From Salinispirillum marinum (GTDB lineage Bacteria; Pseudomonadota; Gammaproteobacteria; Pseudomonadales; Natronospirillaceae), in the NCBI RefSeq assembly GCF_042651565.1, contig NZ_JBHSDF010000003.1: a stretch of DNA of 64,000 nucleotides; one strand, 5' to 3'. The notes beneath the pieces are model-generated. The model searched no databases. It worked only from the letters and a program-made list of their open reading frames with translations, and was not told where the DNA came from. Positions within the stretch are counted from its first letter, which is position 1. Every line of letters starts with the position of its first letter. Both the position numbers and the translations under genes were made by a program. Positions 16,612 through 25,482 of this stretch are shown piece by piece.

Positions 16612-18282
16612 TCAATGACCAAAGGTACGCGCGTAAAAAATATTGACCTTACCGGGCTGCAGTACAACATCTTGCGCCCATAAGGTTTGCTCGTCGGCGT
16701 GCAAGCTCAATGCAATGGGCTCGCCGGCGACGCTTTTATAACGTACCGCGTTAGCTCGCGCCCAGCTCGGCAAGGTTACCCAGTGCCGGGTTTCAGCTCG
16801 TGCCGTGGCGGTGGCGGCCGCACGGCCAGCAAGATTAAACAACAACGCCAAACCGTCGTCGCCGCTGCTAGCGACCTCACTGACCCACTGATTTGCCGCA
16901 TTTTTGATCGTTTCGCGCAACAGGGCTGCCATCATTTCATCTTGCGCCAAACGCAAACGCTCCTGACGCGCCAGTTGTTCGATGTTCGCCATAGCAACCA
17001 CAGTACCGTGTGACGCGCCATTCAACCTTAGCTCGGAAGCGGTGGGTTCGTCATAGGCGGGCGGGTAATAAGGCACGGATACACGCACGCCGAGCGGCCC
17101 GATGCCATTCAGCAAGCCCACTTCATCCGCCACATCCCACAAGGGGCCTAGTTGTACCTGTTTGCTGCGCAAAGGATCATCCAAGACCTGCCACAGGCCA
17201 CCGGCTTGATAACGCGCCAGCAGGTCGATGATCCCGGTGTCCGCATAATGCAGTGTGAACCACCCCAGTTGTTCTAATTGCTGCGCCTCATCGCCGGTAA
17301 TGACCGGCTCCAGCACGAGCGATTTAGCGGCTTCACGCTTGCTCAAAAAGAGGTTCAATTCACCGATCGGGGGTATAAACCCGGTGTGCTCTACCACCAA
17401 TAACATGGCCTCATCGGCCGCTAAAGGTCGAGTTTCTTCTTCTGAAAGCCCTTTTGCTTCCACCAAACGCGGCCATTCATCGGCCCAACCGCCCCCGGTA
17501 CGCATCATCCGAACCGTCGATGTCCACGCCAAACGGGTGGCCTCGGCACCCAGTTGATACTGTTCGGCATAGCCTTGTTCATAGGCATTCGCTGCCGCTT
17601 GATAGGCCACACGTGCACTGTCCCATTCGCGCAAATTTTCGTACGCAATCCCGGCTAAGAAACGGGCCCAGGCATCGTCGCGGTAAATTAAGCTGTTGGG
17701 ATCCACATATTGACCATTCAAGACCCGCAAAACCTGTAAGAACCCGGCGGCTTGTTCATCTTCTGACGTGGCGACCGTTAGGTAATCGCCTTCGTTGGCG
17801 GCAAATTCATTTAGGATGATTTCTAACCGCCGCGCCTCGACCCGTGCCGCGTCCAGCCATTGGTTATCGCCGGTTTGCTGCGCTAAAGCCAAATAATTAA
17901 GTGCTTTGAAATAGTTCACATAGGCAAATTCATAGGTCGCGCCATGGTAGGTGCCCATGGCCGGGCTACTCATGAAATTCTGAAATTGCACACCGAGACT
18001 ATTGAACCCTAGCGTATCGCGCAATTCATCGGCACGTTGCAGCATGGCATTGCTGCCCGCATAGTCGCCTGCCAAATGGCGCACCATGCCGACTTCAAGA
18101 AAATAGAGCAGTTCGTTTCGGGCCTGCGTTTCCAACGCGACCGTAAACTGGCTTTCTGCGGTGGCGTAGTCTCCCTGCTCAATGGCGATGAGTGCGGCTT
18201 GTTGTTGGTCGCCATAGGTGGCGCAGCCGGTTAACCCGCTCATCACAGCCACCATGCATCCTGCTTGCACCCAGCGCCGCAT
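16612..18282 (-). CDS. COG3014-type lipoprotein with TPR-like N-terminus, function unknown
   Basis: 556 residues. A lipoprotein signal ends in GLTGC, followed by a helical repeat-like region (AALIAIEQGDYATAESQFTVALE, about 27-100, then more repeats to about 240) and a beta-rich C-terminal half with TLPSWARANAVRYK. This matches an uncharacterised family found beside LpoB-like lipoproteins. Only 57 bp separate it from lpoB and 3 bp separate the upstream transglutaminase-like gene, so the three are very likely one operon. A role in envelope or cell-wall assembly is inferred from neighbours only. Confidence 0.75.
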   Translation of the reverse strand: MRRWVQAGCMVAVMSGLTGCATYGDQQQAALIAIEQGDYATAESQFTVALETQARNELLYFLEVGMVRHLAGDYAGSNAMLQRADELRDTLGFNSLGVQFQNFMSSPAMGTYHGATYEFAYVNYFKALNYLALAQQTGDNQWLDAARVEARRLEIILNEFAANEGDYLTVATSEDEQAAGFLQVLRVLNGQYVDPNSLIYRDDAWARFLAGIAYENLREWDSARVAYQAAANAYEQGYAEQYQLGAEATRLAWTSTVRMMRTGGGWADEWPRLVEAKGLSEEETRPLAADEAMLLVVEHTGFIPPIGELNLFLSKREAAKSLVLEPVITGDEAQQLEQLGWFTLHYADTGIIDLLARYQAGGLWQVLDDPLRSKQVQLGPLWDVADEVGLLNGIGPLGVRVSVPYYPPAYDEPTASELRLNGASHGTVVAMANIEQLARQERLRLAQDEMMAALLRETIKNAANQWVSEVASSGDDGLALLFNLAGRAAATATARAETRHWVTLPSWARANAVRYKSVAGEPIALSLHADEQTLWAQDVVLQPGKVNIFYARTFGH

Positions 18283-18285
18283 CCG

Positions 18286-19791
18286 TTATGGCACTCCAAT
18301 CAAACGCGGCCGAAGACCTTCCGCCTGAGGAATGAGCTTGCCGAGTGGCGCGTTAAGGTAAGACGGATCAGCGAAGTAGAACGAGGCATTACCGACGTCA
18401 ATACCCGACAAGTCGGTGGGTGGCAAGCGCACGGCGGCGGCAACATGCCCCGGAAAATACAGGACAACCACATCCAGCTCAGTGAAATGACGCAACAGTT
18501 GCACCAAGATCAATGTCCGGTCTTCGCAGTCATTCAGTCCGTTACTGAATGACTCGACCGGGTGTTGATAATATTCACGCCCGAACTGCGCTTGGTCGGT
18601 TTGATAACCGGTTATCCACTGACTGACTCGCAGCAACAATTCCGCTTGTGCCTGCGGGGAACGGTTCACCAAATATGGTGCTAATTGGCGCCGCAAGGAT
18701 TCCCTCATCACCCGGGGCATGGGTAACGTGAAGTAATCCTGCAACGCCATTTGCGGATATTGCTGCACATGGCGCACTAAGGCCGGGCTCACGGGCAGTG
18801 CTAAGTTGATTGCACTGCCGTTCCAGGGAATGGATACCCGGCGCTCCGTCCAATCATCGGCAATCAATAACGATTCATGCGGTGTTAATTCCAAAAAGCT
18901 GCTGGCCCGCTGATGCTGCGTCGGGTAGCTGGTCAATGGTCCGAATGGGCCATCATTGTCGGCACCGACCACGTAAAACCGAACGCCATCATAGGAAATG
19001 TAAGGCACGTTGTATTGCGCTTGGCGGGTGGCGGCCAATAAATACAGACCTTGCGCATCAAAGGCCACCCGGACCTGCGCACCCTGCCGCAACATGAGAT
19101 ACCAGGTCAGCAGGGTTTGTGCATCAGGCTCCGGCGCAATTTGGCCGGCAAAAGCGTGCGTAACCAACAAACGATCGTAGGAATTCAACGCATGTCTTCG
19201 GGCCAATTCTGCAATGAGACGGTTCAGTTCATCGGCATCTTGCCAACCCGATAACCGATTCCAAAAGGTGGTGATGTGTTGCTGGGTCCAACGCTGCCCC
19301 GGACGAACCGGTAGCGTCGTGTTTAACCGTTGGCGGGCTCGAAACTCGGCCCGGAGCCCCTCATATTGCAAGGCATAGCGAACGTTTCCAGCGCTGGCCT
19401 GTGGCGTTGGCAATACAGGCTCCGGCAGAGGGTTGGTGACCAAGGGTGCGGCAATATCGACGGGGGGCTGAGCGTCAGCCGGGGGAATCCGCGGTTCAGG
19501 AACCTCTACTTGCGGCTCCGTCCACTCTGGCAAAACTTGCGGCTTGGGTTCCGTTGCTGGAGGCTGTTGTACGAACAGATCAAACGCGACCCAACGCTCG
19601 GCCAGAAAACGCGCAAAGTCGGCATCTTGCTGATCACGAAAGGACGAAAAACTGCGTTGCTGTTCGAGCAACCAGGTTCTGAACTCGGGATTGGCTTGCG
19701 CCCCGACCGGAAAACACCACAGGGCGAGCCAGACCGTTAGACCTAGCCGCCCCAGACGCATGGATTGCTTAACCACGAATTGATTTTTCAT
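18286..19791 (-). CDS. secreted protein with C-terminal transglutaminase-like domain
   Basis: 501 residues from the ATG at 19791; a start at 19761 is also possible, and both give a signal peptide ending near VGAQA. A Pro-rich linker (about 85-135) follows a charged helix. Near the C-terminus a Cys-His-Asp triad is visible: Cys422 in NDCEDRT, His449 in FPGHVAAA and Asp475 in FADPSY, the arrangement of transglutaminase-like peptidases. Substrate unknown; the middle region matches nothing I recognise. It stands 3 bp from the COG3014 lipoprotein gene, so a joint periplasmic function is likely. Confidence 0.72.
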   Translation of the reverse strand: MKNQFVVKQSMRLGRLGLTVWLALWCFPVGAQANPEFRTWLLEQQRSFSSFRDQQDADFARFLAERWVAFDLFVQQPPATEPKPQVLPEWTEPQVEVPEPRIPPADAQPPVDIAAPLVTNPLPEPVLPTPQASAGNVRYALQYEGLRAEFRARQRLNTTLPVRPGQRWTQQHITTFWNRLSGWQDADELNRLIAELARRHALNSYDRLLVTHAFAGQIAPEPDAQTLLTWYLMLRQGAQVRVAFDAQGLYLLAATRQAQYNVPYISYDGVRFYVVGADNDGPFGPLTSYPTQHQRASSFLELTPHESLLIADDWTERRVSIPWNGSAINLALPVSPALVRHVQQYPQMALQDYFTLPMPRVMRESLRRQLAPYLVNRSPQAQAELLLRVSQWITGYQTDQAQFGREYYQHPVESFSNGLNDCEDRTLILVQLLRHFTELDVVVLYFPGHVAAAVRLPPTDLSGIDVGNASFYFADPSYLNAPLGKLIPQAEGLRPRLIGVP

Positions 19792-19839
19792 GCGGCTAGC
19801 ATACCACCGACCCTTCCTGAGCAAAATGTTCCTACCGTC

Positions 19840-21069
19840 TTAGAACAGTATACGCGCCTTAATGGTGCCCTTCACCTGGCTCAGCTTCTCCAACGCCAAC
19901 GCGCCAAAGGCTTGGTCAACATCAATCACCACATAGCCCACCGTTTCATTGGTTTGCAAATACTGCGCGCTGATGTTGATGTTGTTGTCCGACAAGATGC
20001 TGTTGATCAACGACAAAACACCCGGAACGTTCTGGTGAATGTGCAAAATACGGTGTTTGCCTTCCAACGTCGGCAAGGCCACTTCAGGGAAGTTCACGGC
20101 TGAAATGGAAGTGCCGTTATCGGAGAACATGGCGAGTTTTTCCGCCACTTCCGAGCCAATGTTCTTTTGCGCTTCCATGGTGCTGCCGCCTACGTGCGGG
20201 GTCAGGATCACGTTGTCGAAGGCGCGCAAGGGGCTTTGGAATTCATCGTCATTGCCGCGCGGTTCAACCGGAAATACATCAATGGCCGCGCCAAGCAATT
20301 TCTTGCTTTCTAAGGCCGCCGCCAAGGCATCAATATCGACTACGGTGCCACGCGCCGCATTGATAAAGACGGCTCCGGGCTTGATGGCTTCAAATTCCGC
20401 CGCGCCCATCATCCACTTGGTAGAGGCCGTTTCAGGAACATGCAGTGATACCACATCAGACGAGGCCAGCAACTGACGCAAGCTGCCCACTTGAGAAGCA
20501 TTGCCCAACGGTAACTTGTTGACGATGTCGTGGAAAATCACGTTCATGCCCAAGCCTTCGGCCAACACACCCAACTGAGTACCAATATTGCCGTAGCCAA
20601 CAATACCCAAAGTCTTGCCACGAATTTCATAGGAATTCACGGCGGATTTCAGCCAGCCACCGCGATGGCATACCGCGTTTTTCTCAGGAATACCACGCAA
20701 CAACAAAATGGCTTCCGCCAACACCAATTCGGCCACCGAGCGGGTATTCGAAAAAGGCGCGTTGAACACCACCACACCTTTTTCGGTGGCGGCGCGCAAA
20801 TCAACCTGATTCGTGCCGATGCAGAAACAGCCAATGGCGACCAGCTTCTCGGCATGCTCCAACACATCGCGCGTAAGTTGCGTACGCGAACGAATACCAA
20901 TGAAATGCACATCACGGATTTTTTCTTTCAACTGCGCTTCCGGCAGTGACGACGGCAACACTTCAATTTCGGTATAGCCCGAGCGTTCAAAGGCTTCAAC
21001 CGCAGACGGGTGAATGCCTTCCAACAACAGAATGCGGATTTTAGCTTTATCGAGCGATGTTTTGGCCAT
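19840..21069 (-). CDS. serA: D-3-phosphoglycerate dehydrogenase SerA
   Basis: 409 residues from ATG 21069, chosen because the protein then starts MAKTSLDKAKIRILLLEG like other SerA proteins. The NAD-binding motif GIVGYGNIGTQLG, the catalytic-arginine motif NAARGTVVD and the histidine in LTPHVGGST are present, with a C-terminal ACT domain (HIHQNVPGVL) for serine feedback inhibition. It catalyses the first step of serine synthesis from 3-phosphoglycerate. A pair of TTCATGAA palindromes lies upstream at 21216-21236; their role is unknown. Confidence 0.97.
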   Translation of the reverse strand: MAKTSLDKAKIRILLLEGIHPSAVEAFERSGYTEIEVLPSSLPEAQLKEKIRDVHFIGIRSRTQLTRDVLEHAEKLVAIGCFCIGTNQVDLRAATEKGVVVFNAPFSNTRSVAELVLAEAILLLRGIPEKNAVCHRGGWLKSAVNSYEIRGKTLGIVGYGNIGTQLGVLAEGLGMNVIFHDIVNKLPLGNASQVGSLRQLLASSDVVSLHVPETASTKWMMGAAEFEAIKPGAVFINAARGTVVDIDALAAALESKKLLGAAIDVFPVEPRGNDDEFQSPLRAFDNVILTPHVGGSTMEAQKNIGSEVAEKLAMFSDNGTSISAVNFPEVALPTLEGKHRILHIHQNVPGVLSLINSILSDNNINISAQYLQTNETVGYVVIDVDQAFGALALEKLSQVKGTIKARILF

Positions 21070-21242
21070 GCTTGCTGTCATTCCCATGTTTTCGCCGCCG
21101 CACAAGGCAGCTTGGTGGAGGTGCGCGTCCTTTGTAGGCTAAGCCTGAGGACGTCTTGGCGGCGCGCAGTTTACCACAAGAATAATCGCTTCCACATCGT
21201 CGAGTTTTTCACGGCTTCATGAATCAGGTTCATGAATTGAAC

Positions 21243-22076
21243 TTAAATCGACTCCAACGGGCGTTTCGCCGTAGGCGGCAAGAATTCCCGATCTAAGGCA
21301 GCCAAGTCTTGCGGGGATAAACGAATGGACAGCGCGGCATGATTCAAAGCCACATGCGCGACTCGCCCTGCTTTGGGAATGGCGATCACGTCAGGCTGGT
21401 GCAGCACCCAGGCTAAGGCAATTTGCATCGGCGTTACGCCATGCTGGGTGGCTAAGGTGCTCAGTACGCCTTGCGTATTAAGCTGCCCTTGTTCGATGGG
21501 GCTGTAGGCCATGATGGGGATTTGCCGGGCGCGCGACCACGGCAAGAGGTCGAACTCAATGCCACGTCTGGATAAGTTATAAAGCACCTGGTTGGTTTGA
21601 CAACCCACGCCGCCCGGTACGGCCAAGAGCTCCTCCATGTCGTCAGTGTCTAAATTGCTGACGCCCCATGCACGAATTTTTCCTGCCTGTTGTAACTGTT
21701 CCATGGCCGCTACGGTATCCGCCAACGGGTGTTCGCCGCGCCAGTGCAGCAAAAACAGATCCAACCGATCGGTACGCAACCGTTTCAAGCTGCGCTCGCA
21801 GGCCTCTACCGTACCTTGTCGGCTGGCATTCCAGGGGTAGACTTTGCTGACCAGATACACCTCATCGCGCCGCCCTTGCAGGGCTTCGCCAACCAATTCT
21901 TCAACCAAGCCTTCGCCGTACATTTCGGCGGTGTCTAACAGTGTCATGCCCAAGTCGATGCCGTGTTGCAACGCGGCTATTTCGGCGCTGCGCTGGCTCG
22001 CCTGTTCGGCCATCATCCAAGTTCCCTGTCCTAAAGCCGGTACAACGTCGCCATTGGGTAAGGTCACCATATGCAT
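21243..22076 (-). CDS. aldo/keto reductase
   Basis: 277 residues from ATG 22076 with GAGGAAAG upstream. The catalytic tetrad is complete: Asp48, Tyr53, Lys78 and His111 (DTAEMYGEG, LVSKVYP, FLLHWRG). The C-terminus carries the NADPH-binding IPKAGRVAH motif in place of the more common IPK(S/A) pattern. NADPH-dependent reduction of an aldehyde or ketone; substrate not predictable. It is divergent from the acyl-CoA ligase gene by 89 bp. Confidence 0.92.
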   Translation of the reverse strand: MHMVTLPNGDVVPALGQGTWMMAEQASQRSAEIAALQHGIDLGMTLLDTAEMYGEGLVEELVGEALQGRRDEVYLVSKVYPWNASRQGTVEACERSLKRLRTDRLDLFLLHWRGEHPLADTVAAMEQLQQAGKIRAWGVSNLDTDDMEELLAVPGGVGCQTNQVLYNLSRRGIEFDLLPWSRARQIPIMAYSPIEQGQLNTQGVLSTLATQHGVTPMQIALAWVLHQPDVIAIPKAGRVAHVALNHAALSIRLSPQDLAALDREFLPPTAKRPLESI

Positions 22077-22165
22077 GCTGCTTTCCTCATAATACTGCCT
22101 ATGTACGCCGATGCTACGCTCTGCGGTACGCCTTTGCTATAGTGCATTCACTTTGTAAACAGACC

Positions 22166-23653
22166 ATGAATATGCCTTTATTAACCCGTTCAGCCGGCTA
22201 TATAGGCTCAGCATTAGCCACTCAAGCGACCAAAAGAGGTGCTGAAATTGGACTTTCATGCGGTGTTCAGCGCCTGAGTTGGGCTGTGTTACAGCAGCGT
22301 GTTATGGCTCTTGCGCAAACCCTGTATAGCCGCCATGGCACACAGCAGGCGATCGGTCTTGATATCATCGACCCTTTGCTGCTGGTGCAAGCTTTTTTGG
22401 CGGTGGTTCGGGCGGGCCATCGGGCATTGGTGTTTGACCCGCAGTGGACGCCCGATCAACGCCAGCGAATCGTTCAACAGTTGAACATGACGGCGCTGCT
22501 GCAAGATACCGATGTCGATCGGCTCAATGGCAACCACGATGCGAGTTATCCGCCGGAACATTTACCCGCACACCTGCCTGAGCCGGAAGCAGACTGGCCT
22601 TTTTATGTGGGTTTCACCTCGGGCTCTACCGGCCTGCCCAAGGGCTACCGGCGTAATCATGATTCATGGCTCGCCAGTTTCGCCATCAGCGATCAATTAT
22701 TCGACCTTGGGCCGGACGATAGAGTGATGGCGCCGGGCAGCCTGGCGACGTCTTTGCATTTATATGGTGTTATCCACGCTTTGCAACGCAGCATTCCTGT
22801 CACCTTAGTGTCTAAGTTTCGCCCGCGCACCGTATGGCAAACACTGCTGACAGGAAAGGTAACCGCGCTCTACGGCACGCCCACCCAAGTGCAATTGCTC
22901 TTGCAGATGGCAACCCATGAGCGACAGGCTCCAAACACCTCACTGCGCCACCTGATCATCAGTGGCGCGAAATGGCCGGATGATACCCGCGCAGCGATTC
23001 ATCGATTCTTCCCGCAGGCCCAGTTAACGGAATTTTATGGCACCTCGGAAATGAGTTTTGTCGCGGTGCACAATGACACGCGACGCGCGCCGTCCGGCTC
23101 GGTTGGCAAACCGGTGCCCGGGGTGGATGTGTGCATCGGTCATACCCCGGATAACCCGGTACCCACTGGCCAGCGCGCGCGTATCTGGGTACGCAGTGCA
23201 TTGCTGTTCGACGGCTACGAATGCGGGGGTGGCGATGAAATTGCGCGCCATGGTGAGTGGCTGACGGTGGGTGATCACGGGTACCTGGACGCTGGCGGAC
23301 ACCTGTTTTTAGTCGGCCGTGAAAAGCGGATGTTGGTCAGTGGCGGACAGAATCTCTACCCGGAGGAACTGGAAAGCTGGCTAACCCAGCACCCGCAAAT
23401 TCAACAGGCCGCCGTGCTCGGCTTGCCAGACGCACTGCGCGGGCAACGTATCGTTGGCGTATTGCACGGTGATGCAAATGCCTTAACCCCAGATGCCTTG
23501 AAGCGCTACAGCGCACAGCGGCTTCCTATTGCACAGGTTCCGCGAGACTGGTTATGGTTGGATCACTGGCCACTGACCCCCAGTGGCAAAACCGATTTTA
23601 TGGCAATTCAAACATGGCTTGTAGAAACCATGGCCCACAAGGAGACCCGCTGA
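22166..23653 (+). CDS. AMP-forming acyl-CoA ligase (ANL superfamily)
   Basis: 495 residues from ATG 22166; the longer frame upstream crosses the neighbour's promoter and looks non-coding. Core motifs are present: P-loop FTSGSTGLPKG, the EFYGTSEM motif, GDHGYLD, GREKRMLVSGGQNLYPEE hinge region, and the catalytic lysine in TPSGKTDF. It should activate a carboxylic acid to an acyl-AMP and then an acyl-CoA. Its stop codon overlaps the thiolase start (TGATG), so the two are translationally coupled. The pairing resembles Bacillus YhfT/YhfS and Staphylococcus VraA/VraB, whose substrates are not settled. Confidence 0.88.
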   Translation: MNMPLLTRSAGYIGSALATQATKRGAEIGLSCGVQRLSWAVLQQRVMALAQTLYSRHGTQQAIGLDIIDPLLLVQAFLAVVRAGHRALVFDPQWTPDQRQRIVQQLNMTALLQDTDVDRLNGNHDASYPPEHLPAHLPEPEADWPFYVGFTSGSTGLPKGYRRNHDSWLASFAISDQLFDLGPDDRVMAPGSLATSLHLYGVIHALQRSIPVTLVSKFRPRTVWQTLLTGKVTALYGTPTQVQLLLQMATHERQAPNTSLRHLIISGAKWPDDTRAAIHRFFPQAQLTEFYGTSEMSFVAVHNDTRRAPSGSVGKPVPGVDVCIGHTPDNPVPTGQRARIWVRSALLFDGYECGGGDEIARHGEWLTVGDHGYLDAGGHLFLVGREKRMLVSGGQNLYPEELESWLTQHPQIQQAAVLGLPDALRGQRIVGVLHGDANALTPDALKRYSAQRLPIAQVPRDWLWLDHWPLTPSGKTDFMAIQTWLVETMAHKETR

Positions 23654-24801
23654 TGCGCCCAGTGTATGTTGCGGCGGCCTTACGCACCGCCGTGGTGCCT
23701 GTAAATGGCGCGTTTAAAGCGTTGTCCGTTACCGATTTAGCCACGCCGGTGATTCATCGCCTGTGCGCCGATACCGGCTTAAGAGTGACCGAAATTGAAC
23801 AAGTGCTTCTGGGCAACGCATTATACGGAGGCGGTAACCCCGCGCGTTTAATCGCCTTGGCGGCCGGAATACCTGAACACCGACCGGCCATGACCCTAGA
23901 CACCCAATGCTGCGCGGGCTTGGACAGTTTTCGTTTAGGTGCACAATCTATTGCCACCGGGCAAGCCGACATCGTGCTGGTGGGCGGTGTGGAGAGCACC
24001 AGTCGGCGGGCCATAAGGCTACATCGACCCTTGCACAGAGGACATCCGGCGGAAGCCTACGAACGGCCACCCTTTACCCCCTGGCCAGAACGCGACCCCG
24101 ACATGGCCGATGCGGCGGCTGGCTTGGCGTTTGCGCACGGCATTACTCGCGACGAACAACATGACTGGGCAATCGAGAGTCATCGTAAGACTCTGGCCGG
24201 GCGTGCGGCGCTATCGGCCGAAATTGTGCCCGTGGCGGGACAACAGGACGATGTGGCGGCCCGGTCTTTGACGCCAGCAATAGCAAAACGCACACCGCTC
24301 TTGGCGCAACTAAACGAGAGCAATGAATTGGGGCTGATTGATGTGGCCGGAACCGCCTTACAAGCCGATGCCGCTGCCTTTGCTTTACTGGTCAGCGAAG
24401 CGGTTTTGTCTGAGTTGTCCAACGCTGATAAAGCCGTGCGCTGGGTAACAGGGCTGGCCGGTGGTGCTGCGGCAGACCAACCACCCGCAGCCATAGTGCC
24501 GGTCGTACAACGGCTATGGGAGCAACACCGTTGGCAAGCGGAGGACTTTGCCGTTATCGAATTGATGGAGGCTTATGCCGTACAGGCCATACACAATAGC
24601 CGCTTGTTAGCGTTGCCACCGGAGCGCATCAATCGCTTGGGCGGCGCGTTGGCACGAGGGCATCCGATTGGCGCTTCAGGGGCAATTCTAGCGGTGCGCG
24701 CTTGGCATGAGTTGCAGCAGCAAACGAAGGGTAGTCAAGCGTTAATGGCAATTGCTGGAGCCGGTGGGTTGGCCAGCGTAGCCGTTTTTGAGAATACCTA
24801 A
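23653..24801 (+). CDS. thiolase-fold protein lacking the second catalytic cysteine
   Basis: 382 residues from the ATG at 23653 that overlaps the ligase stop. The thiolase fold is clear: nucleophile Cys86 (TQCCAGLDS), VELM-like segment VIELMEAYAVQAI in place of the NEAFA motif, and His337 in GGALARGHPIGASG. The C-terminal CxGGGxG motif reads IAGAGGLAS and no cysteine follows residue 87, so the cysteine that acts as base in normal thiolases is missing. It may be a non-Claisen acyl-transfer or hydrolase variant or a divergent thiolase. Its product would use the acyl-CoA made by the upstream ligase. The 3' end overlaps the nitroreductase gene by 4 bp, convergent. Confidence 0.85.
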   Translation: MRPVYVAAALRTAVVPVNGAFKALSVTDLATPVIHRLCADTGLRVTEIEQVLLGNALYGGGNPARLIALAAGIPEHRPAMTLDTQCCAGLDSFRLGAQSIATGQADIVLVGGVESTSRRAIRLHRPLHRGHPAEAYERPPFTPWPERDPDMADAAAGLAFAHGITRDEQHDWAIESHRKTLAGRAALSAEIVPVAGQQDDVAARSLTPAIAKRTPLLAQLNESNELGLIDVAGTALQADAAAFALLVSEAVLSELSNADKAVRWVTGLAGGAAADQPPAAIVPVVQRLWEQHRWQAEDFAVIELMEAYAVQAIHNSRLLALPPERINRLGGALARGHPIGASGAILAVRAWHELQQQTKGSQALMAIAGAGGLASVAVFENT

Positions 24802-25448
24802 AAACCGGAAAACCGGGCAAATTCAGCCAACCCTGCACGCTCGGTAGGAAACTGATTTTCCGGCGCTGTCGTGTCGGCGTAACCCAATGCGATACCACAT
24901 ACCACAGTCTGGTCTTCGGGCAGGTTCAAGGCTCTCTGCAACACATGCGAGTAACTGGCCAGCGCGCCAATGCCGCAAGTAGCCAACCCTGCCTCTTCGG
25001 CGAGCAGAAAAATGGATTGGAGAAACATCCCCAGATCCATATAACAGCCTGCACCCATCGCGCGGTCAATGGTCACCACCAACCCCACAGGTGCATCGAA
25101 AAAAGTGAAGTTGCGCCGATGTTGCGCTTTTCGGCCCACCAGATCACGACGCGCAATGCCCAAACTGTTGTACAGGGCATATCCGACGGTTCGCTGGCGT
25201 GCTTTGAGCACCTCTGGCATGGGATCGGGAAAGTAAGTATAGGCTTCAGGCCGCCGGTCACCGGCATCAAATGCCGCACACACCTGTTCACACAGGTTCG
25301 CCAATGGCGCACCGGAAAGCACATGCACAAAACCCGGCTGCAGATTCGCCCCACTTGGCGCCCGACGCGCCGCTTGCAACAACGTTTCCACCGTTTCTTG
25401 CGCGATAGGCATAGGCAAAAAACGCCGCGTAGAGCGGCGTTGATGCAT
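24798..25448 (-). CDS. nitroreductase family FMN oxidoreductase
   Basis: 216 residues from ATG 25448; GTG codons at 25469 and 25460 are in frame and could also start it, and none has a good Shine-Dalgarno. The FMN-binding N-terminal motif RRSTRRF, then APSGANLQPG, and the C-terminal GIALGYAD motif identify the family. It reduces nitro compounds, quinones or enones with NAD(P)H; the physiological substrate is unknown. Oddly, the codons of the RRSTRRFL motif form a perfect terminator hairpin (25412-25441). It follows fba at a short distance and converges with the thiolase gene. Confidence 0.88.
   Translation of the reverse strand: MHQRRSTRRFLPMPIAQETVETLLQAARRAPSGANLQPGFVHVLSGAPLANLCEQVCAAFDAGDRRPEAYTYFPDPMPEVLKARQRTVGYALYNSLGIARRDLVGRKAQHRRNFTFFDAPVGLVVTIDRAMGAGCYMDLGMFLQSIFLLAEEAGLATCGIGALASYSHVLQRALNLPEDQTVVCGIALGYADTTAPENQFPTERAGLAEFARFSGF
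25412..25441 (-). terminator. intrinsic terminator of fba, inside the nitroreductase gene
   Basis: Stem AACGCCGC / GCGGCGTT with a 5-nt loop (25420-25441), followed on the minus strand by TTTTTTG. It is 42 bp after the fba stop, the right place for the fba terminator, yet it lies in the first ten codons of the nitroreductase gene, which also runs on the minus strand. Confidence 0.8.
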
Positions 25449-25482
25449 GGCGTGGGTCACACTGAGCACGCAGGATGAACCC

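Noticed and set aside
21216..21236. Paired TTCATGAA palindromes upstream of serA as an operator
   Set aside because: They can also fold as the weak end of the aldo/keto reductase transcript, and no regulator fits; kept only as a note in serA.
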